From assembly GCA_003221085.1 (NCBI GenBank), contig QHUD01000129.1:1-12203 (forward strand): DNA of 12,203 nucleotides, read 5' to 3'. This document shows, piece by piece, positions 5,884 to 12,203 of this stretch (the first letter of the stretch is position 1; every line of letters starts with the position of its first letter). A program made the position numbers and the translations under genes. This DNA comes from Gemmatimonadota bacterium. GTDB taxonomy: Bacteria > Gemmatimonadota > Gemmatimonadetes > Gemmatimonadales > GWC2-71-9. The notes under the pieces are model-generated. The model was not told where the DNA came from, searched no databases, and was given only the letters and a program-made list of their open reading frames with translations.

Positions 5884-6780
5884 CTACGACCGGGTGACCG
5901 TGTACTGGCCGCACGCCGTGAACTGAATCGTGACGGTGGTCGAGGCGGTGCCCTTGGTGACGACGGCCGTCAGCTTCCCCGAATCGAACCGAGGCTCGAC
6001 GGTGCAGCTCGCGTTGTAGTGTAACGGGTCGCTCGTCGACACGGAGAGCGAGTAGGTGTTGGTGCCGGACGTCCACGTGGACGACCCCGAGATGCTCCAT
6101 TTCCCGCTGGGGAGGGGCGAGCCCATCTGGATGGAGCCGGGTTGGTCCGCCACGAACGTCGCCAGCCACTTGCGGACGTGCGACGCGGTCGCGCCCGTGG
6201 CGTAGGTGTAGTCGGTCTGCATCGTGTCCGTGAGCTGGACCTGGTCCGGGGTGCCCACCACCGACCGGACGCCGTTTTCGACCACGGAGCGGGTCGTCCC
6301 GGTCGTCGAGGTGACCGTCCGCGTGAAGGCGTTCGAGCGCGTCCGGAACGCCCGGTCGGTCGTCGTCGGGGTCGGATCGACGATGTCGATCGAGCCGCTC
6401 AACGTCGCGGTGTGCCCGTCACCGCTAAACGTGCAACCGGTGAAGGCGATGCGCACCGAATCGGGCACCGGGTCGCCGTCGGAGTTGGCCGGCGGGGACG
6501 GGCTGCGCGTGGGTGTGCAGCTCGCGGACGAGGGGACCATGGCCGGCTCCCCCGGCATTGGGGCCACGGCGAACGGCATGCCGGTCGCGGCGTCGAGCGT
6601 CGCCCCGCCTACGAGCGAGGCCGCATCGGTCGCAACAACCTCGGCCACGGCATTGGCCTGGGGTTGCGTGAGAACCGAATTCTGGGGAGACATGACGGGC
6701 GAGGTGGAACACGCGGCGAACAGCGCGACGGTGATGGTGCCGGCGGCGAGGCGCCAGACTTTCCGAGACGTGCGACGCAT
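5884..6780 (-). CDS. Ser/Thr-rich lipoprotein of unknown function
   Basis: A 298-residue predicted lipoprotein that I do not recognise. The N-terminus is basic (MRRTSRKVWR), then hydrophobic, ending in the lipobox LFAAC with Cys24. The mature part opens with a low-complexity Ser/Pro/Ala segment, then becomes mostly beta-strand-like and rich in Ser and Thr. It has four more cysteines (in SASCTPT, FTGCTF, NASCTVE and FTACGQY) that could form two disulfides. The strands suggest a surface or periplasmic beta-sandwich, which is inference only. The frame extends upstream to a possible earlier start at 6855. I choose ATG 6780 because GGAGGA lies eight bases before it and the signal peptide starts there. 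It is monocistronic by position: 194 bases separate it from asd and a hairpin follows. Confidence 0.75.
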   Translation of the reverse strand: MRRTSRKVWRLAAGTITVALFAACSTSPVMSPQNSVLTQPQANAVAEVVATDAASLVGGATLDAATGMPFAVAPMPGEPAMVPSSASCTPTRSPSPPANSDGDPVPDSVRIAFTGCTFSGDGHTATLSGSIDIVDPTPTTTDRAFRTRSNAFTRTVTSTTGTTRSVVENGVRSVVGTPDQVQLTDTMQTDYTYATGATASHVRKWLATFVADQPGSIQMGSPLPSGKWSISGSSTWTSGTNTYSLSVSTSDPLHYNASCTVEPRFDSGKLTAVVTKGTASTTVTIQFTACGQYTVTRS

Positions 6781-6974
6781 GCGACAATTCCTCCGACGGG
6801 TTCGAGTGCAGGGCGCTGTTCCAGGGACGCCGGTTAGACGAGGGGCCCGCTGCAAGCGTTAAGGGCGTCCGGGGCAGCGCTTCGGGCAGAGTAAAGACCG
6901 CAGAACGGAGCAGGAGGTCACGGTCGCAGGAGTCGCGCGTGTGTGACGGGGCGCACGCTCCGCCCGCCCACCCG

Positions 6975-8021
6975 CTAGGAATCCAGCAAGCCCTTCGCCA
7001 GCAGCAGCTCGGCGTTGAGAATCGCCGCCCCGGCGGCGCCGCGGATCGTGTTGTGGCTCAGCGCGATGAAGCGGTGCCCCAGCACCGCGTCCCGGGCGAT
7101 CCGGCCCACGCTGATGCTCATACCCCCGCCCGCGTCGCGGTCGAGGCGCGGTTGCGGGCGATCGGGCTCGTCGCGCACGAGAATGGGCCGCTCCGGGGCG
7201 CTGGGGAGGCGGAGCTCCTGGGGCAGCGCGGTGAAGGAGGCGAAGGCCTCGCGCAGCTCGGCCGGCTCCGCTGGCGTGCCAAGCTTCACCCGGACCGCCG
7301 CCAGGTGCCCGTCGACGACGTTCACCCGGTGGCACTGCGCGCTCACATCGAATGTCGCGGGCGCGACGCGACCGGCCTCCAGGGAGCCCAGGATCTTTCG
7401 AGTCTCGCGCTCGATCTTCTCCTCTTCCTCGGCAATGAACGGGATCACGTTGTCGGTGATGTCGAGCGACGCCACCCCGGGGTATCCCGCGCCCGAGATG
7501 GCCTGGAGCGTCGTGACGGCCACCGCTTCGACGCCGAACCGGGCGGCGAGCGGCGCCAACGCGAGCGCAATCATCACTGTCGAGCAGTTGGGGTTCGCGA
7601 CGATGAACCCGCCACCTGTCTGTTTGCAGGCGTCGAGCAGGGCCAGTTGATCGGGGTTCACCTCCGGAATGAGCAGCGGCACCGCGTCGTCCATGCGGTG
7701 CGGAGACGAATTGGTCACCACCCGATACCCCGCGCGTGCGAACCGCGTCTCGACCGGCCCCGCGACGTCGGAGGGAAGGCTCGAAAACACAACGTCGCAA
7801 TCGAGCGGCGGCTCGGGCGCCTGGACGACGAGGTCGCGCACCGCGTCCGGCACGGCGCCCGGGAGTCGCCAGGTGCATGCCGCGGCGTAGGGCTTGCCCT
7901 GTGACCGGTCGGAAGCCGCCAGCGCGGTGACGGTAAACTGGGGGTGCCGCTCGAGCAGGTCCAGGAAGCGCTGCCCGACCGTGCCCGTCGCCCCGAGAAT
8001 GCCGACCCGAATCTTCCGCAT
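6975..8021 (-). CDS. asd: Aspartate-semialdehyde dehydrogenase, archaeal/fungal type
   Basis: A 348-residue NADP-dependent enzyme that reduces aspartyl phosphate to aspartate semialdehyde, the branch point to lysine, threonine, methionine and diaminopimelate. It has the nucleotide-binding GILGATGTVGQRF (residues 7-19), the catalytic cysteine in NPNCST (C146), the QAISGAGYPGV loop (173-183), a proposed catalytic histidine in SAQCHR (H231), and the late block RPQPRLDRDAGGGMSISVGR. The details, including LPSAPERPILVRDE and the closing HNTIRGAAGAAILNAELL, match the archaeal and fungal branch rather than the E. coli-type enzyme. Start is ATG 8021, with AAGGAG five bases upstream; an earlier in-frame start at 8066 lacks support. 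It is divergent from thrB, which uses the product of the pathway. Confidence 0.95.
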   Translation of the reverse strand: MRKIRVGILGATGTVGQRFLDLLERHPQFTVTALAASDRSQGKPYAAACTWRLPGAVPDAVRDLVVQAPEPPLDCDVVFSSLPSDVAGPVETRFARAGYRVVTNSSPHRMDDAVPLLIPEVNPDQLALLDACKQTGGGFIVANPNCSTVMIALALAPLAARFGVEAVAVTTLQAISGAGYPGVASLDITDNVIPFIAEEEEKIERETRKILGSLEAGRVAPATFDVSAQCHRVNVVDGHLAAVRVKLGTPAEPAELREAFASFTALPQELRLPSAPERPILVRDEPDRPQPRLDRDAGGGMSISVGRIARDAVLGHRFIALSHNTIRGAAGAAILNAELLLAKGLLDS

Positions 8022-8094
8022 CGCTGCTCCTTGACGCACCCGACGCCCACGGCGAGTATTGAACATACATACAACCGAAGTGGTCGTGGTGAGT

Positions 8095-8133
8095 TGCCGC
8101 GTATTGCCGCCACGTTAAAGAACGTGCTAAAAA
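8095..8133 (+). promoter_or_regulatory. Candidate promoter and 6-bp inverted repeat upstream of thrB
   Basis: CACGTT-AAAG-AACGTG (8111-8126) is a perfect 6-bp inverted repeat that could bind a regulator or fold in RNA. It lies between a TTGCCG (8105-8110) and a TAAAAA (8128-8133) separated by 17 bases, each matching four of six consensus bases of -35 and -10 boxes. If used, transcription would start near 8140. This is a weak call made on spacing and position alone. Confidence 0.3.
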
Positions 8134-8139
8134 GCGACC

Positions 8140-8168
8140 GCCCGCGGCGTAGCATTGCGCGGGCTTTT
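8140..8168 (+). terminator. Terminator-like hairpin with T run in the thrB leader
   Basis: GCCCGCG (8140-8146) pairs with CGCGGGC (8158-8164) around an 11-base loop, followed directly by TTTT (8165-8168). It lies in front of thrB, about 30 bases before its ATG, so it would stop transcripts entering thrB: an attenuator-like position. An upstream GCCGCG (8096-8101) could instead pair with CGCGGC (8143-8148), which overlaps the terminator's left arm, if the transcript starts far enough upstream. No threonine-rich leader peptide is seen. Confidence 0.45.
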
Positions 8169-8196
8169 CTGTTTCCGGAAGGATGCAGGATCAGCG

Positions 8197-9126
8197 ATGC
8201 GAGCGAGCGTGACCGTGCGGGTAGCCGGCTCGACGTCCAATCTGGGCGCCGGGTTCGACTGCGTGGGAGTGGCCGTCGGGCGCTGGCTCCGCGTGACCGC
8301 CCGGGCCAGGCACGGCGCAGCCGGAAGGCCGGTCGCGCCGGTGGCCATCGAGCGCAGCGGGACACTGCGTGCGCTTCAAACGGAGCCGGAGGCAGACCTG
8401 CTGTATCGCGGGTTCGCCGCGGCCTGTCGGCGGGCGGGACGGGAGGTGCCCGCCGGCCTCGCGCTGGCCGCCGACTCCGACATCCCCGTCGCACGAGGGC
8501 TCGGGTCCTCGGCGGCCGCGACCGTCGCCGGTGCCGCCGCCGCGGCGGCGCTCCTCGAGCTGACGCTCGATCCGGCCGCGCTGGCCGAGCTCTGCAGCGA
8601 GCTCGAAGGCCATCCCGACAATGTCGCGCCGGCGGTGTTCGGCGGCGCGACCCTCGTCCTGGGCGGACCCGACGGTTTGATCGTGACGCCGCTCCCGTTT
8701 CACGAATCGCTCGCGTTGGTGTTCGCCGTCCCGGACTTCACGGTGGAGACGAAGCGCGCGCGCGCCGCGCTCCCGGCGACCCTGCCACACGCCGACGCCG
8801 TGCGGGCGGCGGCGAAGAGCGCCGCTCTGGTGCACGGGCTGGCGCACGCCGACCCGCGGCTCCTCGCCGCCGGGCTGGACGACGTGCTCCACGTTCCGTT
8901 CCGACGCTCGCTCGTGCCTGGATACGACGAGGTGACCACGGCCGCGCGGGGGGCGGGCGCCTACGGCGCGACGCTCTCCGGCTCGGGGCCCACGATCGTC
9001 GCCGTGGTTGTCTCTAGCGACGTGCGCGCCGTGGGCGACGCGATGGTGCGCGCCTGGGGAGCCCGCGGCATCGCCGCCCAGGCCTTTCACGCCACCCGCC
9101 CCGCGGGCGGCTTCGAGACAGACTGA
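8197..9126 (+). CDS. thrB: Homoserine kinase
   Basis: A 309-residue GHMP-family kinase that phosphorylates homoserine with ATP, the step before threonine synthase. Motifs in order: VAGSTSNLGAGFDCVGVAV (residues 9-27, motif 1), the ATP loop PVARGLGSSAA (97-107, motif 2), EGHPDNVAPAVFGGATL and the late SGSGPTIVA glycine-rich motif 3. Length is the same as typical ThrB. ATG 8197 is chosen because motif 1 begins eight residues later and AGGA lies a few bases upstream; the in-frame TTG at 8155 lies inside the leader hairpin and is unlikely. It is the first gene of thrB-thrA-thrC, ending 4 bases before the thrA start. Confidence 0.95.
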   Translation: MRASVTVRVAGSTSNLGAGFDCVGVAVGRWLRVTARARHGAAGRPVAPVAIERSGTLRALQTEPEADLLYRGFAAACRRAGREVPAGLALAADSDIPVARGLGSSAAATVAGAAAAAALLELTLDPAALAELCSELEGHPDNVAPAVFGGATLVLGGPDGLIVTPLPFHESLALVFAVPDFTVETKRARAALPATLPHADAVRAAAKSAALVHGLAHADPRLLAAGLDDVLHVPFRRSLVPGYDEVTTAARGAGAYGATLSGSGPTIVAVVVSSDVRAVGDAMVRAWGARGIAAQAFHATRPAGGFETD

Positions 9127-9130
9127 CACC

Positions 9131-11650
9131 GTGGCTCGGGCGTCCCGCTCCCCCCCGCACATCCACAAGTTCGGCGGCGCGTCGCTCGCCAACGCCGCGG
9201 GGATAACGCACGCCGCGAAGATCGTGCTCGCACACCGCCCTGCCCCGCAGGTCGTGGTCGTATCGGCGATGAGCGGCGTGACTGACGCCCTGCTCGACTG
9301 CGCCGCCCGCGCGTCGCGCGGCGACGCTGCGCAGGTCCGCACGGCCGCCAGGGCGCTCCGAGCCCGGCATACCGACGCCGCCCGCGCCCTCGTCCGCCGG
9401 GGCGCTCGGCTCGACGAGCTCGTCGGCGTCATCGACGCGGCGTTCGCCGAGCTCGAGCAGCTCGCCGGCGGGCTCGGGGTCCTGCGCGACATCACGCCCC
9501 GCACCATCGACTATCTGGTCGCCCGAGGCGAGCGGCTGTCGGCGCAGCTGTTCGCCGCGGCGCTCGAAGCGGAGGACTGTCCCGCCACCTACGTCGACGC
9601 GACGGAGGTCGTGCAGACCGACGGCACCTTCGGGAACGCCTCCCCCGAGCTGGGCGGGACCGTGCGGAGCGCGCGCCGCGCGCTCGGACCGGTACTGGCA
9701 CGCGGCGCAGTCCCCGTGGTGCCCGGTTTTCTCGGTGCCGCGCCCGACGGCCAGGTCACCACGCTGGGGCGCGGCGGCTCGGACCTGACCGCCACCCTGC
9801 TCGCGCGCGTGTTGGGGGCCCGGGAGGTATCGCTCTGGAAGGACGTGCCGGGCCTGCTCACGGCGGACCCCCGGATCGTGCCGGACGCGCGCGTGGTGCC
9901 GCAGGTGCATCTGCGCGAGGCGGCGGAGCTCGCCTACTACGGCGCCAAGGTGCTCCATCCGCGGGCCCTCGTCCCGGTGCTCAAGCAGAACGTGGCGATC
10001 CGCATCCGCCCGTTCGCCGACCCGGCGTCCCTCGGCACCGAGATCTCGCGGCGCCGCACGCTGGAGCAGTATCCCGTGAAAGCGCTCTCGGCCATTCCGC
10101 GGCAGGCGCTGCTCACGGTCACCGGGAGCGGGATGCTGGGCGTCCCCGGCATCGCGGCCCGCACCTTCGCGGCGGTGCACCACGAAGGGATCTCCGTATC
10201 GCTCATCACGCAGGCCTCGTCCGAGCACTCGATCTGTTTCAGTGTACCGGAGGAGAGCGCCCAGCGCGCGCGCCGCAGCCTGGAGCAGACGTTCCAGCGG
10301 GAAATCGCGCGGCAGGAGATCGACGGCGTCGAAGCGCGCACCGGCCTCGCGACCCTCGTGGTGGTGGGGCTCGGCATGGCGGAGACGCCGGGGGTCGCCG
10401 CCCGCGTCTTCTCCGCCCTGGCCGAGGCCGGGATCAACATCATGGCGACGGCCCAGGGGTCGTCGGAGTTGAACCTGTCGCTCGTCGTGGACGGCAAGGA
10501 AGCGCCGCGTGCTCAGCGCGTCGTGCACGCGGCGTTTCAGCTCTCCAAAATCGGCGGCGGCGCGGTGGCACACCCCGAGCGCAGCGACGTCGTGCTGTTG
10601 GGCTTCGGGCAGATCGGGCGGGCGCTCGCCCCCATGATCGCGAAGGTGAAACAGGAGGGGCTCACGCTCCGCATCGTTGGACTGATCGACTCGAGCGGGC
10701 TGGTGTTCGACGCGAACGGCTTCTCCCCGCGGCGACTCGCCGCGTTGGGGGCGGCGAAGGCCAAGGGCACGCCGCTCGGGAAAGCCGCGGGAGGACGCCG
10801 GGCGAGCACTGCCGACGCCGTCGCGTTCGTGGCCCGCCATGCGCTCGCCAACCCGATCCTGGTGGACGTGACGGCGGACGAGACGACCGACACGCTCACG
10901 ACCGCGCTCGGCGCGGGGATGCACGTGGTGCTCGCCAACAAACGCCCGGTCACGACCGACAAGCGACAGTACGACGCGCTGAAAGCCGCCGCCCAGGCGC
11001 GCGGCCGCCGCCTCCTGCTCGAGGCCACGGTGGGCGCCGGCCTGCCGATCATCGATACCTACCAGAAGCTCGTGGAATCCGGGGATCGGGTCTCGAAGAT
11101 CGAGGGATGCCCGTCGGGCACGCTCGGCTATCTGTTCGGAGAGCTGGGCCGGGGCGCCGCGTTCTCGGAGGCGCTGGAGGGAGCGATCGCGAAGGGATAT
11201 CCCGAGCCCGATCCCCGCGAGGATCTGTCCGGCATGGATGTGGCGCGCAAGGCCCTGATCCTCGGGCGGCTGCTCGGCTTTTCCGGCGAGCTCGACGACA
11301 TCGCGGTCGAGTCCCTGGTGCCGGACGGCGCGGAGCGGCTCCGGCTCGACCGGTTCCTCGCGTCGCTGAAGCAGTTCGACGCAGCGTGGGCGAAGCGCGT
11401 CGCGGCGGCGCGGGCGCGCGGCGGCGTGCTGCGCTACCGCGCGATCGTGACGCGACGTCGCATCCGCGTCGGCCTCGTCGTGGTCAAAGCGTCGAGTCCG
11501 ATGGCCTCGCTCAATGGGACCGACAACCAGTTTATCTTCACGACCATGCGCTACAAGAAGAACCCGCTGGTGATCACGGGCCCCGGCGCCGGGCCGGCGG
11601 TGACCGCGGGCGGCATCCTGAACGATGTGTTGAAGCTCGCCGGCGCATGA
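9131..11650 (+). CDS. thrA: Bifunctional aspartokinase / homoserine dehydrogenase
   Basis: An 839-residue fusion. The N-terminal aspartokinase phosphorylates aspartate; the C-terminal homoserine dehydrogenase reduces aspartate semialdehyde to homoserine. Kinase signals are HKFGGASLAN (Lys13), VVSAMSGVTD, and the TTLGRGGSDLTATLLA stretch. Two ACT domains follow: LLTVTGSGMLGVPGIAART from about residue 325 and TLVVVGLGMAETPGVAARV from about 407. In the family these sense threonine as feedback. The dehydrogenase starts about residue 486 at VVLLGFGQIGRAL and contains VVLANKRPVTT, EATVGAGLPIIDTYQKLVES, EGCPSGTLGYL and PDPREDLSGMDVARKALIL. The start is GTG 9131, four bases after the thrB stop, just before the first kinase strand; upstream extension would run into thrB. 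The TGA overlaps the thrC ATG (ATGA). Confidence 0.96.
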   Translation: MARASRSPPHIHKFGGASLANAAGITHAAKIVLAHRPAPQVVVVSAMSGVTDALLDCAARASRGDAAQVRTAARALRARHTDAARALVRRGARLDELVGVIDAAFAELEQLAGGLGVLRDITPRTIDYLVARGERLSAQLFAAALEAEDCPATYVDATEVVQTDGTFGNASPELGGTVRSARRALGPVLARGAVPVVPGFLGAAPDGQVTTLGRGGSDLTATLLARVLGAREVSLWKDVPGLLTADPRIVPDARVVPQVHLREAAELAYYGAKVLHPRALVPVLKQNVAIRIRPFADPASLGTEISRRRTLEQYPVKALSAIPRQALLTVTGSGMLGVPGIAARTFAAVHHEGISVSLITQASSEHSICFSVPEESAQRARRSLEQTFQREIARQEIDGVEARTGLATLVVVGLGMAETPGVAARVFSALAEAGINIMATAQGSSELNLSLVVDGKEAPRAQRVVHAAFQLSKIGGGAVAHPERSDVVLLGFGQIGRALAPMIAKVKQEGLTLRIVGLIDSSGLVFDANGFSPRRLAALGAAKAKGTPLGKAAGGRRASTADAVAFVARHALANPILVDVTADETTDTLTTALGAGMHVVLANKRPVTTDKRQYDALKAAAQARGRRLLLEATVGAGLPIIDTYQKLVESGDRVSKIEGCPSGTLGYLFGELGRGAAFSEALEGAIAKGYPEPDPREDLSGMDVARKALILGRLLGFSGELDDIAVESLVPDGAERLRLDRFLASLKQFDAAWAKRVAAARARGGVLRYRAIVTRRRIRVGLVVVKASSPMASLNGTDNQFIFTTMRYKKNPLVITGPGAGPAVTAGGILNDVLKLAGA

Positions 11651-12203
11651 GCGCCCCCCACTCTCTCACGTGGCAGGTGTGCGCGAGCTGCGGCAGCGAA
11701 ATCCCCGAGACCGATCCCCACGCGCGGTGCCCGCGCTGCCGCGGGCTGCTGGAGCTGCGTCATGAGCCTCCGGCCCAGGGCGGGAACGCGCTCCGGGCCA
11801 CGTTCGACGCGCGTTGGGGCGTGCGGCGCGGCGTGCTCGCTTCGGGTGTGTGGCGCTACGCCGAGGCGGTCCTCCCCACAGCGGGCGAGCACATCCTCTC
11901 CTATCCCGAGGGAAACACGCCGCTCCTGGCGAGCGCACCAGTCGCGCGCTGGGTCGGCGTGCCCGAGCTCCTGCTCAAGCACGAAGGCCAGAACCCCACG
12001 GGGTCATTCAAGGACCGCGGGATGACCGTCGGCGTGACGCAGGCGCGGCGCGTCCGAGCGCGCGCGGTGGCGTGCGCCTCCACCGGCAACACGGCTGCGG
12101 CGCTCGCCGCGTATGCCGCGCTCGCCGGGCTGCCGGCCCTGGTCCTGGTGCCGAAGGGACAGGTGGCGCTCGGGAAGCTCGCCCAGGCGCTCGCCTACGG
12201 AGC
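11647..12203 (+). CDS. thrC: Threonine synthase, N-terminal part (3' truncated by window)
   Basis: A PLP enzyme converting O-phosphohomoserine to threonine, the last step of the operon's pathway; about 185 residues are visible. It opens with a small zinc-ribbon-like segment holding two CxxC pairs (C12-x2-C15 and C28-x2-C31), then SYPEGNTPLL, and the PLP-binding lysine in NPTGSFKDRGM (K122). The phosphate-binding region ACASTGNTAAALAAYAALAG follows, as do LVLVPKGQVALGKL and the incomplete end ALAYG. This is the fold type II layout of the ThrC family with a metal-binding leader. ATG 11647 overlaps the thrA stop by four bases, so it is translationally coupled. The reading frame is open to the right edge. 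Confidence 0.94.
   Translation, partial: MSAPHSLTWQVCASCGSEIPETDPHARCPRCRGLLELRHEPPAQGGNALRATFDARWGVRRGVLASGVWRYAEAVLPTAGEHILSYPEGNTPLLASAPVARWVGVPELLLKHEGQNPTGSFKDRGMTVGVTQARRVRARAVACASTGNTAAALAAYAALAGLPALVLVPKGQVALGKLAQALAYG

Noticed and set aside
6856..6974. Terminator or small RNA in the gap after asd
   Set aside because: Only a weak five-base GGGCG/CGCCC pairing without a T run was seen, and there is no promoter-like pair I would defend.
8080..8118. A 12-residue leader peptide frame before thrB (GTG start)
   Set aside because: It has no threonine or isoleucine run and no clear ribosome site, so it does not fit classical attenuation of thr operons.
8155..8196. Earlier thrB start at TTG 8155
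   Set aside because: It lies within the hairpin and T run and adds residues with no family counterpart; ATG 8197 places the first GHMP motif at the usual distance.
9014..10924. A 636-codon open frame on the minus strand opposite thrA, and similar long antisense frames at 8191-9507 (-) and 3642-4490 (+)
   Set aside because: They mirror highly conserved genes, have Arg/Gly/His-rich composition typical of GC-driven shadow frames, and show no domain, start signal or context of their own.

Overview
The window is very GC-rich, gene-dense and ordinary in content. It carries parts of cell-envelope, peptidoglycan-precursor and aspartate-family amino-acid pathways of a Gram-negative-type (diderm) bacterium: an LptE-like LPS-assembly lipoprotein, an LpxH-like lipid A enzyme, several lipoproteins and MurI. 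High GC, frequent GTG/TTG starts and an archaeal/fungal-type aspartate-semialdehyde dehydrogenase beside thrB-thrA-thrC would suit Gemmatimonadota or a related soil phylum. That placement is an inference from gene style, not a proven identity. I see no tRNA, rRNA, CRISPR array, insertion sequence, phage gene or obvious new system.

Region 1 (1-2769, minus strand, read right to left): a YbgC-type acyl-CoA thioesterase, a LolB-like lipoprotein, an LptE-like lipoprotein, a small single-pass membrane protein and the N-terminal half of a CPA2 cation/proton antiporter that runs off the left edge. The last four are tightly packed, partly overlapping, and look like one transcription unit tied to the outer membrane.

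Region 2 (2835-3526, plus strand): an LpxH-like phosphoesterase that appears damaged. Its reading frame stops just before the expected GHTH metal-binding motif. A recognisable C-terminal tail follows immediately in another frame, as if roughly 60-75 bases had been lost. A short 13-base tandem repeat lies in the convergent gap after it.

Region 3 (3573-5793, minus strand): a three-gene operon of a diacylglycerol/YegS-type lipid kinase, a DUF5683-like membrane protein and glutamate racemase (murI). The genes are joined by ATGA and GTGA overlaps. The kinase has no ordinary start codon in frame, but a consensus TATAAT sits just upstream of a possible CTG start. The DUF5683-like gene has a 20-base imperfect inverted repeat in its signal-peptide codons.

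Region 4 (5814-6780, minus strand): a Ser/Thr-rich lipoprotein of unknown function, followed by a perfect 13-base-pair hairpin that is probably its terminator.

Region 5 (6975-12203): asd (minus) diverges from thrB-thrA-thrC (plus). Together they encode four steps of the route from aspartate to threonine (aspartokinase and homoserine dehydrogenase fused in ThrA, Asd, ThrB, ThrC). thrC runs off the right edge. The leader in front of thrB holds two hairpins, one followed by a T run, so attenuation-like control is possible but unproven.
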